Source of the DNA: an uncultured Neomegalonema sp.
Lineage (GTDB): Bacteria; Pseudomonadota; Alphaproteobacteria; Rhodobacterales; Rhodobacteraceae
Reading direction: 5' to 3'
Assembly (NCBI GenBank): GCA_937922185.1
Contig: CAKZUT010000192.1
Coordinates: 1-40,879, forward strand
DNA: 40,879 nucleotides
Part shown: one piece after another, positions 1 to 8,619 of the stretch
Numbering within the stretch: position 1 is the stretch's first letter
How the letters are laid out: the number at the start of each line of letters is the position of its first letter
The notes under the pieces: model-generated
Told to the model about the DNA's origin: nothing
Seen by the model: only the letters and a program-made list of their open reading frames with translations
Databases searched by the model: none
Made by a program: the position numbers and the translations under genes

Positions 1-162
1 GGCTACGGCTCCGGCTGCGGCTGCGGCTACGGCTACGGCTCCGGCTGCGGCTACGGCTCCGGCTGCGGCTACGGCTACGGCTACGGCTCCGGCTGCGGCT
101 CCGGCTCCGGCTAAGGCTACGGCTAAGGCTAAGGCTAAGGCTACGGCTACGGCTACGGCTGT
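1..162. repeat. Tandem hexanucleotide repeat (GGCTNN)n
   Basis: Twenty-seven head-to-tail six-base units with the pattern GGCT followed by AC, CC, GC or AA (GT in the last). They reach the left edge of the window, so the true length is unknown. Only the last two bases of each unit vary. The array lies inside the open frame of the minus-strand membrane-protein gene, where each unit reads as one variable codon (GTA, GGA, GCA, TTA) plus GCC. Because the unit is six bases long, gain or loss of units cannot shift the frame. The window, and perhaps a contig, ends inside the array. Confidence 0.95.
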
Positions 163-786
163 AGACAAATTCTCAGCGAAGTTTTCGGAGATGCGCCCCC
201 GACTCCATCTGTGCAACCTAGGCGACAGCCGCTGTGCGGCAAGAACACTCCAAAATATCCAAGTGAGCAGCCAGAACGTCGTTGAGACGCGTAGCCAGGT
301 CGGTACATCCGGTTTGAAGACTTCCAGCACGCCGATGCGCTCCGGTCCGCCGAGTATCGCCCAAGCGACCATGAAGGACCCGAAGGCATAGGCCATTGAA
401 AGAGCTAATCCCGCGAGGAATGGCTGGATGCGCCGTCGCGTCTCGAACAACCCTTCCCACTCGCCCCGTTCCGTCAAAAACAACCCGCGCCAACCGCCCC
501 GGTCCGGCTCGCCCGTCCGGTCTATCCCGGCGTAGAACAGGTCTCCCCAGCGCAGGATTTTCAGGGTCAGCCGTTGGTATAGATCACGCCTGTCCGCCCC
601 GCGAAGCAGTGCCGCCAGCGCCTGCCGATCCGCGACACCGGCCTTGCTCTCCCGGTCCTCCGATGGATGGCCCTGCGGCTGGAGATAGGAGAGGTAGAGC
701 CAACTCCACAGCATACCCATCACTCCGACGAGAATGCCGAGCCAGCGATAGCCGCCCTCATCGAGCGCCTCGATCAGCCAACTCAT
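1..786 (-). CDS. Membrane protein of unknown family with Ala-alternating C-terminal repeat (partial, 3' end beyond window)
   Basis: The minus strand is open without a stop from ATG at 786 to base 1, 262 codons. The family is not recognised. The translation begins MSWLIEALDEGG and has a hydrophobic segment at about residues 10-35. A charged region follows, then two more hydrophobic segments at about residues 127-148 and 165-185. After residue 208 the protein becomes an alternating V-A, L-A, G-A and A-A dipeptide tail encoded by the hexanucleotide repeat. The frame is also open upstream for 19 codons, so an earlier GTG at 843 inside the inverted repeat is possible. The ATG at 786 was preferred because AGGG lies about 11 bases upstream. 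The Trp-rich, membrane-like composition of the first 200 residues makes this a better gene candidate than the short overlapping frames on both strands. Function unknown; the tail may be a low-complexity membrane or surface extension. Confidence 0.7.
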   Translation of the reverse strand, partial: MSWLIEALDEGGYRWLGILVGVMGMLWSWLYLSYLQPQGHPSEDRESKAGVADRQALAALLRGADRRDLYQRLTLKILRWGDLFYAGIDRTGEPDRGGWRGLFLTERGEWEGLFETRRRIQPFLAGLALSMAYAFGSFMVAWAILGGPERIGVLEVFKPDVPTWLRVSTTFWLLTWIFWSVLAAQRLSPRLHRWSRGRISENFAENLSTAVAVAVALALALAVALAGAGAAAGAVAVAVAAAGAVAAAGAVAVAAAAAGAVA

Positions 787-810
787 CAGACGCGCGCCCT
801 GATCGTCTTT

Positions 811-874
811 GTCATTCCCGCGAAAGCAGGAATCGCTCTCCACTCAACCAGATTCCCGCTTTCGCGGGAATGAC
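811..874. repeat. Inverted repeat with 24-bp arms (ATTCCC-N8-GGGAAT type)
   Basis: Arms 811-834 and 851-874 are reverse complements over 24 bases with one mismatch (A at 828), separated by a 16-base loop. Each arm is itself a small dyad, ATTCCCGCGAAAGC(A/G)GGAAT. This is the ATTCCC-N8-GGGAAT architecture of the widespread dRS3/REP-like repeats known from Neisseria and other Proteobacteria. It fills the gap between the M20 gene and the membrane-protein gene, both on the minus strand, and could act as a bidirectional hairpin or terminator. No transposase is adjacent. Confidence 0.85.
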
Positions 875-903
875 ACTTGCTCTTTTTCATACGCATGTCC
901 GTA

Positions 904-2187
904 TCACACCTCCTCCAGCCCGCACCAATCCGCCACGAACAGGGCGATGGTGTGGGTGATCCGGCGGATGGAGTCGAGGCTGACACGCTCGTCGAAGCCG
1001 TGGATATTCTCGGTGCGCGGGCCGTAGACCAGACAGGGGCAGTCGTCATAGAGCATGAAGACCCGCCCATCGAGATAGCCCGTCGCCATTTCCGCGACCA
1101 GTTCCGCGCCCTGAGCCTGCCGATGGGCCGCGACCAGTGTTTCCTCCGCCTCGCTGCCTTCCTCCAGCACATAGCCGCGCGCGAAGAAGCCGTTCCACTC
1201 GATCTGAGCGGGATTGTTCGACAGATACGGGTCGTCGCGGCAGGCCTTCGACACGGCCTCCTCGATCCGGCGGGCCACGTCTTCGGGGTGCTGGTCCGGG
1301 TAGAACGCCAGCCGCATGTCCATCTCGCACCATGCGGGCACCGAGGAGGCCCAGTCCCCGCCCGCGATCTTCCCGAGATTGAGGTTCAGCGGATGGGGAT
1401 GATCGGCGAAACGCGGGTGCTTTTCCTCGGGGCGGTTCATCTGCGCCTCCAGCACCCGCAGTTCGGCGAGAATGCGATACGCCGCCTCGATGGCATTGGC
1501 CCCCGCCGTCGCCTCCCGCGCATGGACGGGATGCCCGCGCACCTTCACCCGGAACCACAGCGCGCCCACATTCCCGCGTACCAGCCTATGCTCGGAGGGT
1601 TCGGGGATCAGCGCGGCATCGGCGCGATAGCCGCGCACCAGACAGGCCAGCGCGCCGTTGCCGGTGCATTCCTCCTCTGTCACCGATTGCAGATAGACGG
1701 TGGCCGCCGGCTGCCTGCCGATCCGGCGCAAAGCGTCCATCGCGAAGATATTCGCGGCCAGCCCCGCCTTCATGTCACCCCCGCCTCTTCCATAGAGCCA
1801 GTCGCCCTCGATATGCGGCTCGAAGGGCGGATGGGTCCACATATCGCGCGGCCCTTCGGGCACCACGTCGATATGCCCGTTCAGGATCAGCGAGCGCCCC
1901 TTCGTCTCGCGTGGAGTATGGGTCGCGACGACGTTGATCGCGTTCTCATAGCTCACCTCGACCGGCGAGAACCCCGGATGATGGCGGATTTCCTCCACGT
2001 CGATGGCCCAGCGGTCCGTGGGCCAGCCCCGCTTGCGAAAGGCCGAATGGACCAGCTCCTGCGCCGTATGTTCCCGTCCGCGCAGGGAGGGATGCCGGAT
2101 CAGATCCCGGGTGAATGCGATCTGCGAGTCGAACCCCGCATCGACGGCGGCGATGATCTCCTGTGCGAGGGCGGGGTCGAGGGTCAT
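904..2187 (-). CDS. M20 family ArgE/DapE-type deacylase
   Basis: Zinc-dependent amidohydrolase of peptidase family M20, 427 residues, the usual length for ArgE/DapE-like deacylases. Visible metal and catalytic signatures are NGHIDVV (His105, Asp107), GRGGGDMKAG (Asp138), the Glu triplet in TEEECTGNG (171-173), PEP near 195, and a C-terminal NIHGFDE carrying the last His. A dimerisation/lid domain lies between, at about 205-320. The family removes acyl groups from N-acyl amino acids or cleaves small peptides; the substrate cannot be read from sequence. The start overlaps the stop of the upstream M81 gene by 4 bp, so it is translationally coupled as the last gene of a four-gene minus-strand hydrolase operon opposite a peptide-type ABC importer. 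It probably acts in the cytoplasm on an imported N-acyl or peptide-like compound (inference). Confidence 0.9.
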   Translation of the reverse strand: MTLDPALAQEIIAAVDAGFDSQIAFTRDLIRHPSLRGREHTAQELVHSAFRKRGWPTDRWAIDVEEIRHHPGFSPVEVSYENAINVVATHTPRETKGRSLILNGHIDVVPEGPRDMWTHPPFEPHIEGDWLYGRGGGDMKAGLAANIFAMDALRRIGRQPAATVYLQSVTEEECTGNGALACLVRGYRADAALIPEPSEHRLVRGNVGALWFRVKVRGHPVHAREATAGANAIEAAYRILAELRVLEAQMNRPEEKHPRFADHPHPLNLNLGKIAGGDWASSVPAWCEMDMRLAFYPDQHPEDVARRIEEAVSKACRDDPYLSNNPAQIEWNGFFARGYVLEEGSEAEETLVAAHRQAQGAELVAEMATGYLDGRVFMLYDDCPCLVYGPRTENIHGFDERVSLDSIRRITHTIALFVADWCGLEEV

Positions 2188-3686
2188 GCCGTCCCTCCGA
2201 AGGGAGGGCCACCGGGGCCAAGCCGCACCCCCTGCCGCAGACGGCGATAAGGGATCGTCGTCAGCGAACAGGGGTTCGCTCCGGCGGCGGCGGCGAAGAT
2301 CACCCGTGCGGCGATCGGTTCGTAATCGGCGAGGAAATGCACTGCGCTCTTGACCGCGACGATGCGATGGTCCGACGGCTCGATGCCCACGGCACGAAAG
2401 ATCGCCTGGTCGGCATTCTGCGCCCGCACGCTGCCGACCGCGACCCGGATCGCTCCGCCGTTGAGGGCGAGGCAGGCCATGGGGCCAAGATCCGATTTCG
2501 CACCGCCATACATCGGCCCGGTGCAGGTGAAGCGCCCGTCCGACAGGGCTTCAACCCGTGCGCGGGTCTCTACGGGCGGGCCGCCGATCTCCGGGAATGT
2601 TCCGCCGATCCGCACATTGATCTCCGCCCCTTCCCCCGCCTCATGCGCCTGCGCGGCGGTGTCGGGATCCCACAGCATCCCCAGACAGGCCCCCGTTGCC
2701 CCGGCCTCGATCAATGCGGCGAGCAGCCCGGTGCTGTCGCCCACGGCCCCCGCACCGGGATTGTCCTGCGCGTCACAGATGATGACGGGCCTGTCTGTCT
2801 CGTTCTCCATCGCCGCGCGCACGGCCTCCGGTGCCGGAACGAGTGGATTGGAGAAATCGCCCTCCGCCGCGTGCAATGCGGCCAGCATCGCATCCGCCGC
2901 CGCATCGACCGCCCCCTGATCCGTCCCGAAGGCGAGGATCGACGGGCCGCAGTCATGGATATCGGCGGGCGGAAAGCCGAAAGCGAGATCAATGCACTCG
3001 ACCCCGTTTCCTTCCAGCCCCGGCAGCATCGCGTAGAGCCGCCCGCCCGGTTCGCGCATGGTGGACTGATCGGTGATCGGCGGGATGAATCCGGCCTGTC
3101 GGTGCGCTTTGGCGAAGGGTTTGCCGCGCTTCAGTAACCGCGCCAGCAGGGCTGCGGCCCGCGCGCCCGTTTCAGGCATGTCGATATGGGGATAGGTCCG
3201 GTAGATCGTCACGCAGGAGGCCAGCCGCGCAAATTCTGCGGTGAGATTGCCATGCAGGTCGAGGCTGACGGCAACGGGCAGGTCCGGCCCGACCACCTCG
3301 CGCACCCGCGCCAGCAAGGCCCCTTCGCCGTCCTCGTGGCTCTCCGTCACCATGGCCCCGTGCAGGTCGAGATAGACCCCTTCGATCTCTCCCGCACTCG
3401 CCAGTCGCTCGCAAATCTCGCCTGCTATGCGGTCGAAGGCGTCGTCAGTGACATAGCTGGCCGGTTCGGCAGCAGCCCAGAGCAGGGGGATGAGGTCGAA
3501 ATCCTCTCCGCCCCGGATGAATCCGGCAATGGGGATCTGCGGCTCGGTACAGACGTCGAAGATCGCCTCGCCCCGCGTGATCCCCGGCCATGCACCACCC
3601 CGCTCGAAATCGGCGTATCTGGTCGGAATGGGGGCGAAGGTGTTGGTTTCGTGCTGAAAACCGGCAATGGCGATACGGGGTTTCAT
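2184..3686 (-). CDS. M81 family metallopeptidase (MlrC-like), copy A
   Basis: 500 residues, matching the M81/MlrC family (DUF1485 N-terminal and MlrC C-terminal parts). MlrC acts in microcystin breakdown, on the linear peptide products of MlrA and MlrB. Family marks seen are GFQHETNTFAP near the N-terminus (His-Glu metal site), DLHGAM near 107, SLDLHGN near 141 and YRTYPHIDMPETG near 163. The C-terminal half contains the DNPGAGAVGDST segment typical of the family. It overlaps its upstream neighbour (amidohydrolase) and its downstream neighbour (M20 deacylase) by 4 bp each, so the three are co-translated. Many alphaproteobacterial M81 genes sit beside dipeptide-type ABC importers, as here. The real substrate is unknown and is unlikely to be microcystin. 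A second, diverged M81 gene is present in the same operon. Confidence 0.9.
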   Translation of the reverse strand: MKPRIAIAGFQHETNTFAPIPTRYADFERGGAWPGITRGEAIFDVCTEPQIPIAGFIRGGEDFDLIPLLWAAAEPASYVTDDAFDRIAGEICERLASAGEIEGVYLDLHGAMVTESHEDGEGALLARVREVVGPDLPVAVSLDLHGNLTAEFARLASCVTIYRTYPHIDMPETGARAAALLARLLKRGKPFAKAHRQAGFIPPITDQSTMREPGGRLYAMLPGLEGNGVECIDLAFGFPPADIHDCGPSILAFGTDQGAVDAAADAMLAALHAAEGDFSNPLVPAPEAVRAAMENETDRPVIICDAQDNPGAGAVGDSTGLLAALIEAGATGACLGMLWDPDTAAQAHEAGEGAEINVRIGGTFPEIGGPPVETRARVEALSDGRFTCTGPMYGGAKSDLGPMACLALNGGAIRVAVGSVRAQNADQAIFRAVGIEPSDHRIVAVKSAVHFLADYEPIAARVIFAAAAGANPCSLTTIPYRRLRQGVRLGPGGPPFGGTA

Positions 3687-5317
3687 GCGCCCTCCGTCAC
3701 GCTACCGCCCAGAACCGTCGCGGCGATGGGCACATCCTTCAGCGCCATCGGATCGACGGCGAGCGGGTCTTCGTCGAGTACACAGAAATCCGCTTTCCGG
3801 CCCGTGGCGATGGACCCGATCTCGTGATCCATGCCCAGTACATAGGCCGCGCCGAGCGTGATGCAGCGCAGGGCATCGGCGACCGGAATCTGCTGCGTGG
3901 TGCCGAGTTGCCGTCCGCTCTCGGTTATCCGGTTCACCGCACACCAGGCGGTGAAAAGCGGGGCCATGGGTGTGACCGGGGCATCGGAATGGATCGCGAA
4001 ATTCCCGCCGAAGATATCCAGCGCATCGGCGCAGGCATCCATCCGGCTGGCACGGTCGGGGCCAAGGGTCTGCGTCCAGTGGATGTCACCGAAATAATGC
4101 AGGTGATTGGCGAAGAGGTTCACGGTGATCCCCAGCGCCTTCATCCGCTGAAACTGCGCCCGGTCGGCAAGCTGCACATGCTCCAGCGTATGGCGGATAT
4201 CGGCATCGGGATGCGCGCGCATGGCGGTGGCAAGGGCATCGGTCGCATAGGCGGAGGCCGCGTCGCCGTTGGTGTGAATATGGGTTTTCACTCCGGCCCG
4301 GTGCAGCGCCATGACCGCCGCTTCGAAATGGTCGGTCTCCATGTTCCAGATACCGCCATCCTCGCCGGTGAAATAGCCGGGAGGCAGCAGCTTGGCGGTA
4401 TTGGCCTGAATCGCACCGTCGGTAAACAGCTTGGCCCGCCCCAGCCGCAATCTGTCGGTCGAGCGGGAGCGCAGGGCCATGGCACGGGCGGCCTCGTCCT
4501 CCGGCGCGTTCACCATGGCATTCATGATCGGGACATAGCGCACGGGAAAGGCCGGGTCCGACGTCACCTGACGCAGCATATCGACCTCTCCGTCATAGAG
4601 ATCGGACAGCAGGTCGGCCACCGTGGTCACACCGCAATTGCGCGCGACCCGGCCATAATCGACCACCGCTCCGGCATCGTTGCTCATCGCCGAGAAATCG
4701 ATTCCCGCAATCGTCATCAGCGGCCCCATGGCCGCGAATTCCTGCATCTCGCCATTGGGCAGGCCATCGGCCCCGGTGATGACCCCCTCGATATTCGATC
4801 CCTGCGCCATGCCCGCCGCGCGCAGGGCCGCCGTATTGGCGGTCAGGACATGCACGTTTGAATGCAGCACCACGACGGGCCGGGTGCCCGACACCGCGTC
4901 GAGGGCCGTTCGGTCCAGCCGCTCACCGGGCAGGAAATTCGGATCGAACCCCCAGGCGACCAGCGGGGCGTCGGGGTCTTCCAGCGTGCGGTCGAGGGTT
5001 TGCAGGCGGCCAATCAGCGCCTCGTTCGTCCCGACGCCCTCCCATATCTTCCCGTCCGGGTCGGTGCGCGGGTAATGGCCGCAATAGGCGAAGCGCCAGA
5101 TCCCCCCCGCCATCACATGGGCATGGGCCTCTATCAGCCCCGGCATCATCACCTTGCCCCGAAAGCGGTCGTCGCGGGTGGCCGGCCCCCAGCCCGCCGC
5201 GCAATCGGCCCCGCCGACCGCCAGCACGATCCCGTCGCGCACGGCGACATGGGTGGCTTCGGGCCGGTTGCGGTCCATGGTGAGAATCTTGCGGGCCTCG
5301 AAGACGGTGATGCTCAT
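3683..5317 (-). CDS. Amidohydrolase family protein (YtcJ-like)
   Basis: 544 residues, in the size range of YtcJ-like amidohydrolases of the metal-dependent hydrolase superfamily (Amidohydro_3). The N-terminal beta-sandwich region is followed by PGLIEAHAHVMAGG, with the HxH metal pair at 65 and 67. Later marks are HTNGDAA (one barrel His), TLEHVQL, and HSDAPVTP, which carries the final Asp. The closing SIATGRKADFCVLDEDP is the usual end of the composite sandwich domain. Members hydrolyse cyclic or linear amides and imides; the actual substrate is unknown. There is no signal peptide, so it should be cytoplasmic. It overlaps the downstream M81 gene by 4 bp, and a 13-bp gap with a GGAG-type ribosome binding site separates it from the upstream M81 gene. 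Confidence 0.88.
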   Translation of the reverse strand: MSITVFEARKILTMDRNRPEATHVAVRDGIVLAVGGADCAAGWGPATRDDRFRGKVMMPGLIEAHAHVMAGGIWRFAYCGHYPRTDPDGKIWEGVGTNEALIGRLQTLDRTLEDPDAPLVAWGFDPNFLPGERLDRTALDAVSGTRPVVVLHSNVHVLTANTAALRAAGMAQGSNIEGVITGADGLPNGEMQEFAAMGPLMTIAGIDFSAMSNDAGAVVDYGRVARNCGVTTVADLLSDLYDGEVDMLRQVTSDPAFPVRYVPIMNAMVNAPEDEAARAMALRSRSTDRLRLGRAKLFTDGAIQANTAKLLPPGYFTGEDGGIWNMETDHFEAAVMALHRAGVKTHIHTNGDAASAYATDALATAMRAHPDADIRHTLEHVQLADRAQFQRMKALGITVNLFANHLHYFGDIHWTQTLGPDRASRMDACADALDIFGGNFAIHSDAPVTPMAPLFTAWCAVNRITESGRQLGTTQQIPVADALRCITLGAAYVLGMDHEIGSIATGRKADFCVLDEDPLAVDPMALKDVPIAATVLGGSVTEGA

Positions 5318-5330
5318 CGGGTCGCTCCGG

Positions 5331-6827
5331 TCAGGAGGGAAAGGGGATGCTCTGCGCCGGATCGAGCGGATAGATCGGGCGACGAACCTTGCGGTATTGC
5401 AGCACGGCGTTATCCGAGGTCGTCACGCCCTCGCCGTCGAGCGTGAAATGGGCCGACAGGTCCGGCTGTACGGGCTGGAACCCCGCGCGGTAATGGATGC
5501 GCGATTTCAGCAGGATATAGCGGCATCGCGCGGGATCGATGCCGTTATTGGACAGGATACCCGCATCCCATGGCTCATGGTGCAGCGAGGTGACGACGAT
5601 CTTCATGCCCCCCGTCTCGAACACCGCCGTCGGCCCGGTATCGACTGCCACGCCGGTATACATCGGTCCCCTCACCGTCCAGCGTCCGTCCGTCACCGTG
5701 GCCACGCGCCCGGTCAGGCGCAGGGGCCTGCCGCTCAGGCCGATGGCGGGCATATCGGTACAGCCCCCGAGATCAAGCGTCAGTTCCGCCCCTGTCCCGA
5801 CCTCATGCATTGCCCGCGCGGCCTGTGGATCGCAGACGGTGGCCATGGCGACATCCTCCAGCCCGGCCTCCAGCACCCGCTCGATCACCGTCATCACGTC
5901 CGACGTGCCGCCCGAGCCGACATTATCCGCATGGTCCAGCAGGATCGCGGGTGCCGGGGCCTTCTTCGCCTGTCGCAGCGCCGCATCGGGGTCGCGGTGG
6001 CGATAGATCAGTTCTTCCCGCGCCTCCCAAACCTGGGCCAGCAACCGGTCGCGCGCCGCTTCCGCCGCCGCCCGGTCACCATCGGCGACGGTGATGACGG
6101 TGACGCCGTGATGGGGCACATCGACCTGCGGAAACCCGCCCAGAACCGTTGCGGCCAGCATTCCCTTCGCTTCCTCGTCGCGGGTCGCCTGTTGCAGCGC
6201 GCGCATCGGTTCGTCGGCGGTGCCCATACGCAGGGTCTGGGCGATGATCGGGGCCTGCCCCCAGGCCATGACCGGATCGGCGCGGCCCTCTATCCTGTCC
6301 CACAGAACCTGCCCGATCTGCCGTGCCACATCGCCCATATCGACATGGGGATAGGTCTTGTAGCCGATGATCGCATCGGCATTGTCGATCAGCATTCCGG
6401 TGGTGTTGGTATGCATGTCCAGCGTAACGCAGATCGGCAGGTCCGGGGCGATCTCGCGCATCCGACGGACCAGCTCCCCCTCGCCGTCCTCGACATGCTC
6501 GGCGGTCATCGCGCCGTGAAGGTCGAGAAAGGCGGCATCCACCGTTCCGGCGCGCACCGGCTCCAGAATCCAGTCGCAGAACTGTTCGTAGACATCCCTA
6601 TGGACCAGCCCGCTCGGCATGGCCTCGGCCAGCAACGGACAGACGATCTCGGCTCCATGGGCTTCGGCGAGGTCGAAATACGACGCGGCGGGCATGTTGG
6701 TGCCGCGATAGGCGGCGATAGCCTCCGCGCCCCGGTGCAGCGCCCATGCCTCGAAGCGCGCCATGTCCGTCGGCACCGGCGAGAACGAATTCGTCTCGTG
6801 TTTCATCATGGCCGTCAGAACGCGCAT
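5331..6827 (-). CDS. M81 family metallopeptidase (MlrC-like), copy B
   Basis: 498 residues and first gene of the minus-strand hydrolase operon. It shows the same family marks as copy A but with diverged sequence: MMKHETNSFSP near the start, DLHGAMTAEH around 165, TLDMHTNTTG, YKTYPHVDMG, and a C-terminal DNVGSGGTSDVM. The clear divergence between the copies suggests different specificity rather than a recent duplication. The start ATG faces the substrate-binding protein gene across a 198-bp intergenic region, so both operons are likely controlled from that region. Role inferred as intracellular hydrolysis of a compound brought in by the neighbouring ABC importer; this is not shown directly. 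Confidence 0.9.
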   Translation of the reverse strand: MRVLTAMMKHETNSFSPVPTDMARFEAWALHRGAEAIAAYRGTNMPAASYFDLAEAHGAEIVCPLLAEAMPSGLVHRDVYEQFCDWILEPVRAGTVDAAFLDLHGAMTAEHVEDGEGELVRRMREIAPDLPICVTLDMHTNTTGMLIDNADAIIGYKTYPHVDMGDVARQIGQVLWDRIEGRADPVMAWGQAPIIAQTLRMGTADEPMRALQQATRDEEAKGMLAATVLGGFPQVDVPHHGVTVITVADGDRAAAEAARDRLLAQVWEAREELIYRHRDPDAALRQAKKAPAPAILLDHADNVGSGGTSDVMTVIERVLEAGLEDVAMATVCDPQAARAMHEVGTGAELTLDLGGCTDMPAIGLSGRPLRLTGRVATVTDGRWTVRGPMYTGVAVDTGPTAVFETGGMKIVVTSLHHEPWDAGILSNNGIDPARCRYILLKSRIHYRAGFQPVQPDLSAHFTLDGEGVTTSDNAVLQYRKVRRPIYPLDPAQSIPFPS

Positions 6828-6918
6828 TGCCTGTTTTTCCCGAAGTAAAATGCCGATTTCGCCGACAATTCCCCTACGTCACTTCTCGCCTCAATGGCCC
6901 CCTATTGATTTATGACTC

Positions 6919-6950
6919 ATCCGGTGCGTTAATCAACTTGATTACCGGAT
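6919..6950. promoter_or_regulatory. Palindromic operator candidate in divergent promoter region
   Basis: The 198-bp region between the hydrolase operon and the ABC importer contains a perfect dyad TAATCAA-C-TTGATTA (6930-6944). It is flanked by a second pair of arms, ATCCGGT (6919-6925) and ACCGGAT (6944-6950). Its central position between two divergent starts fits an operator for a dimeric repressor or activator. No regulator gene lies in either operon, so the cognate factor is unknown. Confidence 0.55.
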
Positions 6951-7025
6951 GCCGCTCGTCGGGAAGGGATCACGCGGTTCGGTGCCGGAAATATCGACCC
7001 AGAATAACCACAGGGAGAGAGTGAT

Positions 7026-8609
7026 ATGGTAAACCGGGTTCGTCGCGGCCTGATGACCGCGTTGTCGGTGGCATTGCCACTATCCGTCGCGGTGCCGGGC
7101 ATGGCCTCCGCCGAAAGTGTGCTGCGGGTCATACCGCACGCCAATCTCAAGAACCTCGATCCGATCTGGACGACAGCCTATATCTCGCGCAACCACGGCT
7201 ATCTCATCTACGATACCCTGTTCGCGATGAACGAGGATTTCGAGCCGCAGCCCCAGATGGTTGACAGCTACGAGACCTCCGATGACGGCATGATGTGGAC
7301 CTTCACTCTGCGTGACGGGCTGAAATTCCACGACGGTGCGGATGTCACTTCCGGGGATGTGGTCGCCTCTCTCGAACGCTGGGGTGCGCGCGACGGCATG
7401 GGCCAGCAGATGATGGCCGCGATGAAGGAAATGAAGGCGGTCGATGACAGGACCTTCACCTTTGAATTTGAAAGCCCCTACGGCCTCGTGCTCGAATCCA
7501 TCGGCAAGATCTCCTCCAACGTGCCCTTCATCATGCCTGAACGAATCGCCAAGACCGATCCGTTCGAGCAGATCGAGGAGCATATCGGCTCCGGCCCGTT
7601 CAGGTTCGAGGCCGATCAGTGGGTGCCGGGCGATACGGTGGTCTACACGAAGTTCGAGGATTACGTGCCCCGCGACGAGCCGCCCTCGGCGGCGGCGGGC
7701 GGCAAGGTCGCCAAGGTGGATAAGGTCATCTGGACCTATTTCCCCGACCAGTCCACGGCCATGAACGCCCTGCTCGCCGGGGAGGTCGATTACTTCGAAT
7801 CCCCCGCCAACGACCTGATGCCGATCCTTGAGACGAACCCCGATGTGGTGGTCGAGATCAACGACCCGCTCGGCAATATCGGGTTCTCGCGCTTCAACCA
7901 CCTGCTGCCGCCCTTCGACGACGCCGATGTGCGCCGCGCCGCGATCATGGCGATGAAGCAGGATGACTACATGGCCGGGGCCGTGGGCGATCAGAAGTTC
8001 TGGAAAACCTGCTATTCGGTCTTTCCCTGCGGAACGCCGAACGAGAACGATTCCGGTTCCGATATCATGAATACCGGCGATATCGACAAGGCCAAAGCCG
8101 CGCTCGCCAAGACCGATTACGACGGCACCCCCGTCGTCATCATGCAGCCGACCGATATCCCGCTTCTCTCGGCCTTCTCGCTCATTACGGCGGAAAAACT
8201 CCGCAAGATCGGCATGGAAGTCGAGGTGCAGGCCATGGACTGGTCCACGCTGACCTCCCGCCGTGCCAAGCGCGATCCGGTCGCGGACGGTGGCTGGAAC
8301 ATCTTCCATACATGGTGGATCGGCGCGGACGTGATCGACCCCATGGCCATTGCGTTCTCCGGCAACCCGGATAAGGGCTGGTTCGGCTGGCCCGATGACG
8401 AGGAACTCGAAACCGCCCGCAAGGCCTATTCCACCGCCGACTCGGCGGATGCGAAGAAGGCAGCCGCCGTCGCGGCGCAGGAGCGCCTCTGGGCCATCGG
8501 TGCCTCGGGTCAGCTCGGCCAGTTCTTCGTGCCGGTCGCCTACCGCAAGAACGTGAAGGGTCTCATCAAGTCACCCGTCCAGTTCTTCTGGAATATGTCG
8601 GTCGAGTAA
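7026..8609 (+). CDS. ABC transporter substrate-binding protein, family 5 (peptide type)
   Basis: 527 residues; periplasmic binding protein of the SBP_bac_5 (DppA/OppA) family. It has a clear Sec signal peptide with a basic start, a hydrophobic core and predicted cleavage after MASA, before ESVLRV. Family marks are the early NLDPIWTTAY segment, the WTFTLRDGLKFHDG motif near 95-108, and the mid-protein GSGPFRFE region. No lipobox Cys is present, so it should be soluble in the periplasm. A GGGAGAGAG ribosome binding site lies just before the ATG. It is the first gene of a four-gene importer operon and is followed by a strong hairpin. Ligand unknown; the divergent hydrolase operon suggests a peptide- or amide-like compound that is cleaved after import. 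Confidence 0.93.
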   Translation: MVNRVRRGLMTALSVALPLSVAVPGMASAESVLRVIPHANLKNLDPIWTTAYISRNHGYLIYDTLFAMNEDFEPQPQMVDSYETSDDGMMWTFTLRDGLKFHDGADVTSGDVVASLERWGARDGMGQQMMAAMKEMKAVDDRTFTFEFESPYGLVLESIGKISSNVPFIMPERIAKTDPFEQIEEHIGSGPFRFEADQWVPGDTVVYTKFEDYVPRDEPPSAAAGGKVAKVDKVIWTYFPDQSTAMNALLAGEVDYFESPANDLMPILETNPDVVVEINDPLGNIGFSRFNHLLPPFDDADVRRAAIMAMKQDDYMAGAVGDQKFWKTCYSVFPCGTPNENDSGSDIMNTGDIDKAKAALAKTDYDGTPVVIMQPTDIPLLSAFSLITAEKLRKIGMEVEVQAMDWSTLTSRRAKRDPVADGGWNIFHTWWIGADVIDPMAIAFSGNPDKGWFGWPDDEELETARKAYSTADSADAKKAAAVAAQERLWAIGASGQLGQFFVPVAYRKNVKGLIKSPVQFFWNMSVE

Positions 8610-8619
8610 TCACGCTTTG

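Noticed and set aside
1-162. CRISPR-like array at the left edge
   Set aside because: Units are six bases with no spacers; it is a simple tandem repeat.
153-493. Short frames on both strands within the first 500 bases
   Set aside because: The longer minus-strand frame from 786 to the edge has membrane-protein composition and explains this DNA better.
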